Shown here piece by piece: positions 1 through 8,174 of a DNA stretch of 64,000 nt. The translations under genes were made by a program, and so were the position numbers. Numbering within the stretch: position 1 is the first letter of the stretch; each line of letters opens with the position of its first letter. Origin of the DNA: Sphingomonas sp. Ag1 (lineage in GTDB: Bacteria; Pseudomonadota; Alphaproteobacteria; Sphingomonadales; Sphingomonadaceae); assembly GCF_000980895.1 (NCBI RefSeq), contig NZ_LAZX01000092.1:1-64000 (forward strand). Reading direction: 5' to 3'. Under the pieces are notes generated by a model. That model saw only the letters and a list, made by a program, of their open reading frames with translations, was not told where the DNA came from and made no database searches.

Positions 1-632
1 ATCGCCGCCGCGGGCGCCGCGGTGGCGGCAACCGCGCCGACAACCGGCGTCGGCGCGGGCGCAGATGTCGGCGCCGCCAGCGCGATCACCGGTCGCGGTG
101 CCAGCATTTCGGCGAACGGCGCATCCAGCGTCGGCAGCACCGCCGCGGCAAAGGCCTGCAGCTCATTTGGGCCCAGCCGCTCCGCCTCGGTCAGCGTCGC
201 TGCCGCCGCGGTGCAGAACGGGTCGCGCGCCGGCGCCTGGGAGAAGAAATTGTACAGCCGCGTCATCGAATCGTCATAGCGGTCCTGCCAGTCGCCACCC
301 ATTGCGCGATACTGGCTCTCCAGCGCGGTTTCCGCTGTGGCCAGCGCCGCCTTCTGGTTGGTCAGCAGCGTGCGATAGCCCGCGACGATCTGGTTCCCCT
401 GCGCCCCCCGGCACGCCAGCGCCGCGACGTTCAGTGCGACCCGCATGTGCCACACGGTCGCCGCGGGAGAGAGGCCGCGGTTGATCGGCGTGATCGCCGG
501 CGTGACATAGACCGGCACCGGGGCGGGCGCTGGTGGCGGGGTGGCAATGGCCACTTCCTTGGTGCGCGTGGCGCAGGCGGCCAGCGCCGCAATGGCGGCC
601 GTGGCAACGATGGCTTGTGTAACGCGTGACAT
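1..632 (-). CDS. Hypothetical lipoprotein, C-terminus cut by window edge
   Basis: Reading the minus strand from an ATG at 632, the frame stays open for 210 codons to the window edge, so the end of the protein lies outside. The N-terminus is a short signal peptide ending in a lipobox (LAAC, lipid-anchored Cys20), followed by a Pro/Ala-rich linker and a probably helical domain with the segments AGYRTLLTNQ and YDDSMTRLYNFFS. The far end turns Ala/Pro-rich again. I do not recognise a named family. It is probably anchored in the outer or inner membrane facing the periplasm; the function is unknown. It lies about 100 bp downstream of, and on the same strand as, the aldehyde dehydrogenase gene. Confidence 0.75.
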   Translation of the reverse strand, partial: MSRVTQAIVATAAIAALAACATRTKEVAIATPPPAPAPVPVYVTPAITPINRGLSPAATVWHMRVALNVAALACRGAQGNQIVAGYRTLLTNQKAALATAETALESQYRAMGGDWQDRYDDSMTRLYNFFSQAPARDPFCTAAAATLTEAERLGPNELQAFAAAVLPTLDAPFAEMLAPRPVIALAAPTSAPAPTPVVGAVAATAAPAAA

Positions 633-732
633 GGCGGCTCCGTTCTCCCCCGGATTCCCGTTGCCACGGGTCTGCGCCCGGAAGGTAAACGCGGAGTAAA
701 GGATGCGATGAGCCGCCACCTCGCGCCGCGCG

Positions 733-2091
733 TCAGTCGAACACGGTCTTCAGGTTCATGAATTCGTGCAGGCCATAGGCACCCAGTTCGCGGCCGTGGC
801 CCGATTTCTTGATCCCCCCGAACGGCGCCTCGGGGGTGGAGGCGAGCATCTTGTTCACCGCCATCATTCCCGAGGCAATGTCGCGGGTGAAGCGCTCCTG
901 CTCGGCCGGGTCGCTGGTCCACACCGACGCGCCAAGGCCGAAGGGCACGTCATTGGCCAGCGCGATCGCGGCGTTGATGTCCTCGGCGCGGAACAGCATC
1001 GCAACGGGCCCGAACAATTCTTCCTGCGCGGCGGGATGATCGATCGGCACATCGACCAGGATGCCGGCCGACATGAAGGCGCCCTTCCCCGGCAGCGGCT
1101 CACCACCCAGCAGCAGCCGACCGCCCGCCGCCTCGATCTGCGCCAGCTGGTCGATCACCGTCTGGCGCTGCTCCTCGCTCGACAGCGGCCCCATGTCGGT
1201 CGCCGCATCCATCGGGTCGCCGGCGACCACCGCCTCCATCCCCGTCGAGAAGCGCTCGAGGAATGCGTCATACACATCGGCGTGGACGATCATCCGCTTC
1301 GCGCAGATGCACGACTGGCCGGTATTCTGGGTGCGCGCCGTCACCGCCGCCTTCGCCGCCGCGTCGAGATCGGCCGACGGCATGACGATGAACGGATCCG
1401 ATCCGCCCAGTTCCAGCACCACCTTCTTCAGCGCGGCGCCCGCCGCCTCGGCGACCTTCGCGCCGGCGCCCTCGCTGCCGGTCAACGTCACTGCCGCGAT
1501 CCGGTCATCGGCGATCAGCGCGCCGACTTTGCCGCTCCTGATCGCCAGATTCTGGAACAGTCCGGCCGGCGCCCCGGCAGCGATCACCGTCTCCTCGATC
1601 GCCGCCGCCACGCCCTGGCACAGCGAGGCATGTTTCAGCAGCCCGACATTCCCCGCCAGGATCGTCGGCGCCAGCCAGCGGACCACCTGCCAGTAGGGGA
1701 AATTCCACGGCATCACCGCCAGCACCGCGCCGATCGGCAGGTAATGGCTCGTCGCCTTGCCGCCCGGCACCTCGACCGTTCGGGGTGCCAGCATCCCCGG
1801 CCCGTTCTGCGCATAATAGCGGAACGCCGCCGCGCATTTCTCCACCTCGGCGATGGCGGATTTCAGCGTCTTGCCCATCTCCTGCGTCGCAAGTTCGCCC
1901 AGCCTGCGCTTGTCCGCCTCGAACGCCTCGGCGATCCGCGCCAGCAGGTCGGTGCGCGTGGCAAGGTCGGTGACGCGCCATTCGGCCCAGGTGGCATGGG
2001 CCCGGGCGACCCGCTCCTCGACCTCGGCGGCGCTATGTTCGGGGTGGGTGGCGCCGGGCGCGCCGGTGGCGGGATTGATGCTCTGGAACAT
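733..2091 (-). CDS. NAD(P)-dependent succinate-semialdehyde dehydrogenase, YneI/Sad type
   Basis: This aldehyde dehydrogenase of 452 residues closely follows E. coli YneI (Sad, about 460 residues) in layout: SINPATG at the N-terminus, IMPWNFP-type segment (VMPWNFPYWQVVR), the catalytic Glu in VLELGGSDPF and the catalytic Cys in NTGQSC, and GRELGAYGLHEF near the end. The family oxidises succinate semialdehyde to succinate in GABA or polyamine breakdown; the true substrate here is an inference. An in-frame upstream codon allows 34 more residues, but homology begins at the Met at 2091. It is divergent from xseB. Confidence 0.88.
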   Translation of the reverse strand: MFQSINPATGAPGATHPEHSAAEVEERVARAHATWAEWRVTDLATRTDLLARIAEAFEADKRRLGELATQEMGKTLKSAIAEVEKCAAAFRYYAQNGPGMLAPRTVEVPGGKATSHYLPIGAVLAVMPWNFPYWQVVRWLAPTILAGNVGLLKHASLCQGVAAAIEETVIAAGAPAGLFQNLAIRSGKVGALIADDRIAAVTLTGSEGAGAKVAEAAGAALKKVVLELGGSDPFIVMPSADLDAAAKAAVTARTQNTGQSCICAKRMIVHADVYDAFLERFSTGMEAVVAGDPMDAATDMGPLSSEEQRQTVIDQLAQIEAAGGRLLLGGEPLPGKGAFMSAGILVDVPIDHPAAQEELFGPVAMLFRAEDINAAIALANDVPFGLGASVWTSDPAEQERFTRDIASGMMAVNKMLASTPEAPFGGIKKSGHGRELGAYGLHEFMNLKTVFD

Positions 2092-2202
2092 GCCGCCTGA
2101 AACGATCGCGCACGCGCCAGTATCCTCGCTCCGTCGCGTCGGCACCGGGGTCAGCGCCGCGCCTCCTTGACCCTCCGTGCGCCCGTGTCCCATAGCACCG
2201 CC

Positions 2203-2439
2203 ATGGACACGCCCGTCGACAGCCTGACGTTCGAGGCCGCGCTCAAAGAGCTCGAAGCGATCGTAGCGCGCCTTGAATCCGGCGATACGCCGCTTGCGGA
2301 TGCAATCGCCTTGTACGAACGCGGCAATCAGCTGCGGGCGCGCTGTGCCGAACGGCTCGATGCCGCCCAGGCCCGGATCGAGGCGATCCGGCTCGATGCC
2401 GAGGGTCGCGCCACGACGAAGCCCTTCACCGCCGGATGA
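2203..2439 (+). CDS. xseB: Exodeoxyribonuclease VII small subunit
   Basis: A 78-residue protein with the compact helical XseB pattern: LTFEAALKELEAIVARLESGD, then LADAIALYERG and LRARCAERLDAAQARIE. XseB binds the large subunit XseA to form ExoVII, which degrades single-stranded DNA into oligonucleotides in the cytoplasm. xseA is not in this window. The ATG at 2203 gives the family's usual length; an upstream extension of 12 residues is possible but unlikely. The stop overlaps the ispA start by 4 bases, the common xseB-ispA arrangement, implying translational coupling. Confidence 0.93.
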   Translation: MDTPVDSLTFEAALKELEAIVARLESGDTPLADAIALYERGNQLRARCAERLDAAQARIEAIRLDAEGRATTKPFTAG

Positions 2440-3332
2440 CCCTCACCCCGATGCTTTCGGCGGCACTGGCCGATATCGCGCGCGACATCGACGCGCGCTT
2501 CGATGCGTTGCTGGCGGTGCCGGACGATCCCCGCGCCGACCTCTATCGCGCGATGCGCCACGCCGCGATCGATGGTGGCAAGCGGCTGCGCCCGCTGCTG
2601 GTCGTCGCCACCGCGCGGCTGTTCAACTGCGACATGGACTGTGCCGGGCGCGTCGCGCTCGCGCTGGAGGCGATCCATGTCTATTCGCTGATCCACGACG
2701 ATCTGCCGGCGATGGACAATGACGACATGCGTCGCGGCCGTCCCACCGTGCACAAGCAGTTTGACGAGGCGACCGCGATCCTCGCCGGTGACTGCCTCCA
2801 CGCGCTCGCGTTCGAGGTGCTGGCCGATCCCGCCACCCATCCCGATCCCTTCGTCCGCGCCGAACTGGTGCTCGATCTGTCGCGCGCCGCCGGCCCCGCC
2901 GGCATGGCCGGTGGTCAGATGATGGATCTGGAGGCCGAACGCGCCAGCTTCGACCTTGCCACCGTCACCCGGCTGCAGGCGATGAAGACCGGCGCGCTGA
3001 TCCTCGCCGCGGTGGAGGCAGGGGCGATCCTCGGCCGCATCCCGCCCGAGGGACGCACGCATTTGCGCGGCTATGCCCGCGATATCGGTCTTGCCTTCCA
3101 GATCGTCGACGATCTGCTCGACGTGGAGGGGGATGAAGCGCTGGCCGGAAAGAAGCTGCGCAAGGATGACGGGGCGGGCAAGGAGACCTTTGTCTCGCTC
3201 CTCGGGGTGGATGCGGCACGGGAGCGGTGCCGGATGCTGGTGGATCAGGCGATTGCGCACCTGCGCAGCTACGGCCCGGAGGCCGACCTGCTCCGCGACA
3301 TCGCGCGCTTCGTGCTTTCAAGGGATCATTGA
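2436..3332 (+). CDS. ispA: Farnesyl (short-chain polyprenyl) diphosphate synthase
   Basis: A 298-residue trans-prenyltransferase. The first aspartate-rich motif lies in HDDLPAMDNDDMRRGRPT and the second in FQIVDDLLDVEGD; GGKRLRP binds the isopentenyl pyrophosphate. The enzyme condenses IPP with DMAPP and GPP to make FPP (C15), precursor of quinone tails, undecaprenyl phosphate and, through GGPP, the carotenoids made by the crt genes at 49.7-53.9 kb. Subtype (C15 against C20 product) cannot be fixed by eye; the xseB neighbour favours IspA. It sits between xseB (4-base overlap) and coaD (2-base gap), so the three probably form one operon. Confidence 0.92.
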   Translation: MTLTPMLSAALADIARDIDARFDALLAVPDDPRADLYRAMRHAAIDGGKRLRPLLVVATARLFNCDMDCAGRVALALEAIHVYSLIHDDLPAMDNDDMRRGRPTVHKQFDEATAILAGDCLHALAFEVLADPATHPDPFVRAELVLDLSRAAGPAGMAGGQMMDLEAERASFDLATVTRLQAMKTGALILAAVEAGAILGRIPPEGRTHLRGYARDIGLAFQIVDDLLDVEGDEALAGKKLRKDDGAGKETFVSLLGVDAARERCRMLVDQAIAHLRSYGPEADLLRDIARFVLSRDH

Positions 3333-3334
3333 GC

Positions 3335-3841
3335 ATGGCGAGAATCGGTGTTTACCCGGGTACGTTCGACCCGATCACGCTGGGCCATATGGACATCATC
3401 CGGCGCGGCGCGAAGCTGGTCGACCGACTGGTCATCGGCGTCACGACCAACCCGTCGAAAAGCCCGATGTTCTCGCTTGAGGAGCGGATGGCGCAGGTGG
3501 AGCGCGAATGCGCCGGGCTTGACGCCGACATCCGCGTCGTCAGCTTCGACCTGCTGCTGATGGATTTCGCCGAGCGCGAAGGCGCCAGCATGATCGTTCG
3601 CGGCCTGCGCGCGGTGGCCGATTTCGAATATGAATATCAGATGGCCGGGATGAACCAGCAGTTGAACGACCGGATCGAAACGGTCTTCCTGATGGCCGAT
3701 GTGGCGTTGCAGCCGATCGCCAGCCGGCTGGTCAAGGAAATCGCCCGTTTCAACGGCGACATCAGCAAGTTCGTGAGCCCCGCTGTGCGCGACGAAGTCG
3801 TTGCACGTGTGGAACAGACCGGGCGGCGCGGCGGACAATAG
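3335..3841 (+). CDS. coaD: Phosphopantetheine adenylyltransferase
   Basis: A 168-residue nucleotidyltransferase starting MARIGVYPGTFDPITLGHMD. It carries the T/HxGH motif (TLGH), RGLRAVADFEYEYQMAGMN and the ISSRLVKEI-like segment ASRLVKEIARFNGD typical of CoaD. It transfers AMP from ATP to 4'-phosphopantetheine, giving dephospho-CoA, the penultimate step of coenzyme A synthesis. The ATG at 3335 is two bases after the ispA stop; a longer reading frame upstream overlaps ispA and lacks homology. Length equals the family norm. Confidence 0.96.
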   Translation: MARIGVYPGTFDPITLGHMDIIRRGAKLVDRLVIGVTTNPSKSPMFSLEERMAQVERECAGLDADIRVVSFDLLLMDFAEREGASMIVRGLRAVADFEYEYQMAGMNQQLNDRIETVFLMADVALQPIASRLVKEIARFNGDISKFVSPAVRDEVVARVEQTGRRGGQ

Positions 3842-3923
3842 GTTTCCGGCAACGGCGCACCCCGGTTCAGATTGGCGCAAGCCGCGATCTAGTTTAGGGC
3901 GCTGCTGACACGATCGGGTTGGG

Positions 3924-4640
3924 ATGACGATGCGCTTTGTTGGATTGATTGCGATGCTGGCCGCCACGCTGCTCGCCGGCCCGGCCATGGCCCAGAGCAA
4001 GGCGATGGAGGAAGCGGCCAAGGCAGGACAGGCGACGAAGCAGCGCTATACCCCGCCGCCCACCACCGATCTCGAAAACACCTGGCTGCTCGACCTGTCG
4101 AGCGGCGGGCGCGTGTCGATCTGGCTGCGCCCCGACGTCGCGCCCGACATGGTGCGCCGGATCAAGAACCTGACGCGCCGCAAATTCTACGACGGCCTGA
4201 CCTTCCACCGCGTCATCGACGGCTTCATGGCGCAGGGCGGCGATCCGCAGGGCGACGGCACCGGCGGCTCGGACCTCCCCGACGTGAAGGCGGAGTTCAA
4301 TTACCTGCCGCACGTGCGCGGCGCGGTCGCGGCGGCACGCGCGCAGGATGAAAACAGCGCCAACAGCCAGTTCTACATCATGCTGATGCCGCGGCTCAGC
4401 CTCGACGGGAAATACACCGTGTTCGGCCGCGTGCTTGAGGGCATGCAATATGTCGACGCGATCGAAAAGGGGGAGCCGCCGGCCAACCCGACGCGCATCC
4501 TCCAAGCCTATATCGCCGCCGATAACCCCCCGCCCTATCGCGCCGAGGCGGCCCCCGCGCCGGTGACGCAGGAGGCGCCGGTGACGCTGCCCGGAACGAA
4601 GCCGGCGGCGCCTGCACGGAACTCGCGCCCGCGTCGATAG
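3924..4640 (+). CDS. Periplasmic peptidyl-prolyl cis-trans isomerase (cyclophilin type)
   Basis: A 238-residue cyclophilin with an N-terminal signal peptide (cleavage after GPAMA, about residue 22), a catalytic core containing FHRVIDGFMAQGGDPQ, NSQFYIML and GKYTVFGRV, and an Ala/Pro-rich C-terminal tail ending in basic residues. Cyclophilins speed proline isomerisation during protein folding; the signal peptide places this one in the periplasm. A second Met two codons downstream (3930) is an equally possible start. It follows coaD after 82 bases on the same strand and could be transcribed with it or separately. Confidence 0.9.
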   Translation: MTMRFVGLIAMLAATLLAGPAMAQSKAMEEAAKAGQATKQRYTPPPTTDLENTWLLDLSSGGRVSIWLRPDVAPDMVRRIKNLTRRKFYDGLTFHRVIDGFMAQGGDPQGDGTGGSDLPDVKAEFNYLPHVRGAVAAARAQDENSANSQFYIMLMPRLSLDGKYTVFGRVLEGMQYVDAIEKGEPPANPTRILQAYIAADNPPPYRAEAAPAPVTQEAPVTLPGTKPAAPARNSRPRR

Positions 4641-4682
4641 TCTCTTCCTCGTTCACTGCGCCAGCGGACGGGGGAAGATGAC

Positions 4683-5429
4683 GTGAATCAGGCGGCGGCC
4701 TGGCTACCTTATTGCGGCATCGCGCCGCTTCCTGACACGCTGATGGGGCGCTGGAACGGCGACCCCATCCTCATCGCCGCGCTCGCGCTGGCCGCCGTCG
4801 CCTTCTACCGGCTGGCCGACGCCGATCCGCGCCAGCGGCGGTTTTTCGCCGCAGCATGGGCGCTGGCGCTGTTCCTTTTCGTCTCCCCGCTCTGCGCGCT
4901 CACCTCCGCGCTCTTTGCCGCCCGCACCGTCCACCATGTTCTGCTGACCGCGCTGGTCGCGCCGCTGCTCGCCATCGCGCTTGCCTCCACCGTCCGCCCG
5001 CCGCGCGGCGGCCTCGCGCTCTGGACCGTCGCGCACACACTCGCCTTCTGGGTCTGGCATGCGCCGCCCGCTTACGCCTGGGCGCTGTCGAGCAACGCCG
5101 CTTACTGGCTGATGCAGGCGAGCCTGCTCGTCACCGCCTGGGGCATGTGGGCGCATATCCGCACCGCCCCCATGCCGATGGGCATTGCCGCCCTGCTGGC
5201 GATGATGGTGCAGATGGGGCTGCTCGGCGCGCTGCTCGTGTTCAACAGCGGCGCGCTCTACGCCCCGCATTATCTCACCACCCAGGCGTGGGGCTTCTCC
5301 CCGCTGGAGGACCAGCAGCTCGCCGGCCTCATCATGTGGGCGCCCGCCGCCGGCCTCTACCTCGGCGGCGCGCTGTGGCTGCTCGCGCGCTGGTTCGTCG
5401 CGGAGGAGCGTGAGGTGGCACCGCGATGA
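4683..5429 (+). CDS. ctaG: Cytochrome c oxidase assembly factor CtaG (caa3 type)
   Basis: A 248-residue multi-pass membrane protein with about seven hydrophobic segments and conserved histidines in RTVHHVLLTALVAPLLA and FWVWHAPPAYAWAL. It matches the caa3-type CtaG family, which helps assemble the copper centre of caa3 oxidases; it is not the Cox11-type protein sometimes given the same name. The start is GTG at 4683 (the ATG just upstream runs into a stop after two codons). The stop overlaps the cytochrome b561 start by 4 bases. The oxidase genes follow at 7.1-10.7 kb, which supports the role. Confidence 0.88.
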   Translation: MNQAAAWLPYCGIAPLPDTLMGRWNGDPILIAALALAAVAFYRLADADPRQRRFFAAAWALALFLFVSPLCALTSALFAARTVHHVLLTALVAPLLAIALASTVRPPRGGLALWTVAHTLAFWVWHAPPAYAWALSSNAAYWLMQASLLVTAWGMWAHIRTAPMPMGIAALLAMMVQMGLLGALLVFNSGALYAPHYLTTQAWGFSPLEDQQLAGLIMWAPAAGLYLGGALWLLARWFVAEEREVAPR

Positions 5430-6085
5430 TCCGCCAGCTGCGCGAATGGGCCCGCGGCCACACCGAACGCGGCCGTTATTCCCCGGTCGGCATCGCCTTC
5501 CACTGGATCATGGCCTTCCTGATCCTGTTCCAGCTCGGCTGGGGCTGGTCGATGAGCCGGCTGCCGGTGGGCGAGGACAAGCTTGCCGCCTATCAGGTGC
5601 ACAGCGCCGCCGGCCTCGCCGTGATCCTGCTGGCGCTGGCGCGCTTCGCCTGGCGCCTCGCCGTCCCCGGCCCGATCAACGATGCTGACAAGCAGGGCTG
5701 GCAGACGACCGTCTCGGTCATCATCCACTATATCTTCTACGCCACCTTCTTCCTCTTGCCGATCAGCGGCTGGGTGATGTGGTCGGCGATTGCGGAGCCC
5801 GGTCCGCTCTATCTCGCCGGTGTCGTCCCCTGGCCGCCCTTCCCGCTCGGCGACATGCCGCTGACCTTGCGCTGGCAGATCATGGACGTGGCGGAGGACG
5901 TTCACCTCGCGGTGGTGTTCGCGCTGTTCCTCGTCATTCCGCTCCACGTGGGCGCGGCGCTGAAGCATCATTTCTGGGATCGTCACGATGTGCTGAGCGG
6001 GATGCTGCCGGAGATCCCGGACGAGGAAGACCCCCAGGGAGACCGGACGCATAAGCACCGAGACCGGCAACCTCGCCCGGCGTGA
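5426..6085 (+). CDS. Cytochrome b561 family membrane protein
   Basis: A 219-residue four-helix membrane cytochrome. Haem-ligand histidines are visible in GIAFHWIMAF, YQVHSAAGLA, HYIFYATFFLLPISGW and EDVHLAVVFALFLVIPLHVG, with the final KHHFW. The family moves electrons between quinol and other acceptors or superoxide in the inner membrane. It overlaps ctaG by 4 bases. The last 152 bases overlap the 3' end of a c-type cytochrome gene on the other strand; the tail after about residue 185 (charged, PDEEDPQGDRTHKHRDR) is not part of the conserved core. Confidence 0.88.
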   Translation: MIRQLREWARGHTERGRYSPVGIAFHWIMAFLILFQLGWGWSMSRLPVGEDKLAAYQVHSAAGLAVILLALARFAWRLAVPGPINDADKQGWQTTVSVIIHYIFYATFFLLPISGWVMWSAIAEPGPLYLAGVVPWPPFPLGDMPLTLRWQIMDVAEDVHLAVVFALFLVIPLHVGAALKHHFWDRHDVLSGMLPEIPDEEDPQGDRTHKHRDRQPRPA

Positions 6086-6728
6086 GCTTGCGGCTGATCT
6101 CCAGCATAACATTGCCCGGATCGTTGCGCCGCTCGCTCTTCTGCCACGCGATCAGCTGCTCCGACAGATAGCCCGCCGGCTGCCCGCCCAGCGCCGGATT
6201 GCCCGCACCCACGCCTTCGCCCGCCGCACCGTGACACACCGCGCATGGCTGAAGGCCGCGCGCCGCATCGCCGCGCTGGTACAGCAGCGCCGCCGGCCCG
6301 GTGTTCGCGCTGGCCCCCGCCGCACCCGCCGCAGCCGCGGCAGCCGCGGCAGCCGCCGCCGGCTGATAGGGCATGGCGGCATAATAAGCCGACACCGTCT
6401 GCCGGTCGGCCGGGGTCAGCCGCTTGGCGATCCACTCCATCTCGGCATTCTTGCGCCGCCCGCTGGCATAGGCCTCCAGCTGCGCGGTCAGATAGCCGAG
6501 GTCCAGCCCCGCCAGCCGCGGCGCGCCCGCGCCATTGCCGCGCCCATCGACGCCGTGACACACCAGGCACGCGCTCGCCGCACCGGCATCGCCGCCGCTC
6601 AGCGCCACCAATTGCCCGGTCTCGACGAAGCGGTCGGCCGCCGTCCGGTCCGCCGTCCCGCACGCCGCCAGCAACAGAAACGCAAGGCCGGCGAGCGGCC
6701 GTCGCCGGGAGGGTGCAGCCGTAATCAT
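5934..6728 (-). CDS. Di-haem c-type cytochrome lipoprotein (cytochrome c4-like)
   Basis: A 264-residue protein with a lipobox (LLAAC, Cys23) and two cytochrome c domains, each with a CxxCH haem site: CLVCHGVDG and CAVCHGAAGEG. A poly-alanine linker joins the domains. The pattern GNGAGAPRLAGLD...YLTAQLEAYASGRR resembles cytochrome c4 electron carriers, so it probably feeds a terminal oxidase from the periplasmic face. The Met at 6728 precedes a proper signal peptide; upstream in-frame codons do not. The last 50 or so residues lie in an overlap with the convergent b561 gene and look unstructured. It is divergent from the next cytochrome gene. Confidence 0.85.
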   Translation of the reverse strand: MITAAPSRRRPLAGLAFLLLAACGTADRTAADRFVETGQLVALSGGDAGAASACLVCHGVDGRGNGAGAPRLAGLDLGYLTAQLEAYASGRRKNAEMEWIAKRLTPADRQTVSAYYAAMPYQPAAAAAAAAAAAGAAGASANTGPAALLYQRGDAARGLQPCAVCHGAAGEGVGAGNPALGGQPAGYLSEQLIAWQKSERRNDPGNVMLEISRKLTPGEVAGLGAYASGLPGGLPRPGSPAASRSAHRDDPRNDASAPRPRGAE

Positions 6729-6735
6729 CGCTTTC

Positions 6736-6766
6736 TCGGAACCTCCGCCGATCCGATCGGTTCCGA
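6736..6766. repeat. Inverted repeat between divergent cytochrome genes
   Basis: Two 8-base arms (TCGGAACC and GGTTCCGA) separated by 15 bases lie in the 80-bp gap between the divergent cytochrome genes. A second inverted repeat with 7-base arms (CCGGCAC/GTGCCGG) occupies 6772-6791. Either could be an operator shared by both genes or a structured 5' leader; no known regulator site is recognised. Confidence 0.35.
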
Positions 6767-6808
6767 AACGACCGGCACCGGTTCGTGCCGGGCCATGAAG
6801 GGGGATCA

Positions 6809-7189
6809 TTGCCGACGCTTCGCGCCCTGTTGCCGCTGCTTGCGCTTGCGCTGCCCGTCGGCGCCTGCAAGCCGCCACCTGACGAGCGCCAGCATATGCC
6901 ACAGGCCGATCCCGCCGCCGGCCTCGCCGCGATCCGCCGCGTCGGCTGCGGATCCTGTCATTCGATCCCCGGGCTCAGCTGGCCGAAGGGCGAACTGGGC
7001 CCTGCGCTCGACCGTTTCGGCGATCAGGGCATGATCGCCGGCCGCCTCCCCAACCGCCCCGACGTGCTGGCGCATTTCGTGCGCCGCGCACCCGAACTCG
7101 TCCCGGGAACCACCATGCCGGCCATGCCGCTCAGCGAGAAGGAAGCGCGCGATGTCGCCGCCTACCTCTACACCCTCCGCTCCCGGTAA
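6809..7189 (+). CDS. Small c-type cytochrome lipoprotein
   Basis: A single-domain cytochrome c of about 126 residues with a lipoprotein signal (LALPVGAC), one haem site CGSCH and a downstream axial-Met region GTTMPAMPLSEKEARDVAAYLYTL. It probably docks with the caa3-like oxidase encoded immediately downstream. I chose the TTG at 6809 because it gives a clean signal peptide (MPTLRALLPLLALAL) and is preceded by AAGGGGGA; a GTG at 6785 adds eight residues. Its 3' end overlaps the start of the subunit II gene by 38 bases, so the two are translated together. Confidence 0.8.
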   Translation: MPTLRALLPLLALALPVGACKPPPDERQHMPQADPAAGLAAIRRVGCGSCHSIPGLSWPKGELGPALDRFGDQGMIAGRLPNRPDVLAHFVRRAPELVPGTTMPAMPLSEKEARDVAAYLYTLRSR

Positions 7190-8174
7190 CGCCGGCCCCG
7201 TCGATGGTCTGGCGAACAGCCTCGCCGGCTGGCCGCCGCCCGTGCTCGATCCCGCCGGGCCGTTCGCGGGTTCGATCTCCACCCTGTCGTGGATCCTGTT
7301 CGCGATGGGCGTCGGGGTCTTGCTGGTCGTCCTCGTCGCCTTGTGGATCGCGCTGTTCGGCAAGGATCGGCTGCGCGAGCGGCTGGGTGGCAGCAAGGCG
7401 ATCTGGATCGGCGGCATCGCCTTCCCCGTCGTCGTGCTCAGCGTGCTGCTGGTCTATGGCCTGGCGCTCACCCGCAATCTCACCGCCCCGCCGGGCCCGG
7501 TGGCGATGAAGGCGCGCATCACCGGCGAGATGTGGTGGTGGCGCGTCGACTACCTGGGCGACAACGGCCAGCCGCAGCTGCGCGACGCCAACGAACTTCA
7601 CATCCCCATCGGGCGCACCGTGCTGCTCGAACTCGAATCGAACGACGTCATCCACAGCTTCTGGGTGCCGCGCCTGTCGGGCAAGCTCGACATGATTCCC
7701 GGCCGACGCAACGTGATGAAGATTCAGGCCGACAAGCCCGGCGTCTATGGCGGGCAATGCGCCGAATATTGCGGCGGTCCGCACGCGCTGATGGGCTTCG
7801 TCGTCGTCGCACACGAACCGGCCGATTTCGCCCGCTGGCTCGCCGCCCGCAAGCAGCGTCTGCAACAGGCCGCCCCCGCCACGGCGAGGCCTGCATCGGT
7901 CAGCCGCGGCGCGCAGCTGTTCCAGTCCACCGGCTGCGCCGCCTGCCACCGCGTGGCGGGCACCGAGGCGAACGGCCTCGCCGGCCCCGACCTTACCCAT
8001 ATCGGCACCCGCCAGTCGCTCGGCGCGGGCATCCTGCCCAACAATCGCGGCACGCTGATCGGCTGGATCGGCAATAGCCAGGCGATCAAGCCGGGCAACC
8101 GCATGCCGCCCTACACGATGCTGCCGGGCGAGGATCTCCAGGCATTGGCCGATTACATGCAGGCGCAGAAGTGA
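7152..8174 (+). CDS. coxB: Cytochrome c oxidase subunit II with fused C-terminal cytochrome c
   Basis: A 340-residue protein with two transmembrane helices near residues 40-65 and 85-105, a cupredoxin domain with the CuA ligands in QCAEYCGGPHALM (CxxxC, His, Met), and a C-terminal cytochrome c domain (CAACHRVAG). This fused form is typical of caa3 oxidases. It accepts electrons from soluble or anchored cytochrome c and passes them to subunit I. It overlaps the small cytochrome gene by 38 bases and the subunit I gene by 4 bases, showing a tight operon. Confidence 0.94.
   Translation: MSPPTSTPSAPGNAGPVDGLANSLAGWPPPVLDPAGPFAGSISTLSWILFAMGVGVLLVVLVALWIALFGKDRLRERLGGSKAIWIGGIAFPVVVLSVLLVYGLALTRNLTAPPGPVAMKARITGEMWWWRVDYLGDNGQPQLRDANELHIPIGRTVLLELESNDVIHSFWVPRLSGKLDMIPGRRNVMKIQADKPGVYGGQCAEYCGGPHALMGFVVVAHEPADFARWLAARKQRLQQAAPATARPASVSRGAQLFQSTGCAACHRVAGTEANGLAGPDLTHIGTRQSLGAGILPNNRGTLIGWIGNSQAIKPGNRMPPYTMLPGEDLQALADYMQAQK

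Noticed and set aside
3801..3817. CACGTG-containing stretch at the end of coaD as a parS site
   Set aside because: GTTGCACGTGTGGAACA has an inserted base that breaks the palindrome.
6300..6370. Alanine-rich repeat in the di-haem cytochrome gene as a tandem DNA repeat element
   Set aside because: It is a coding linker of Ala codons (GCC/GCG/GCA) in frame between two domains, not a separate element.
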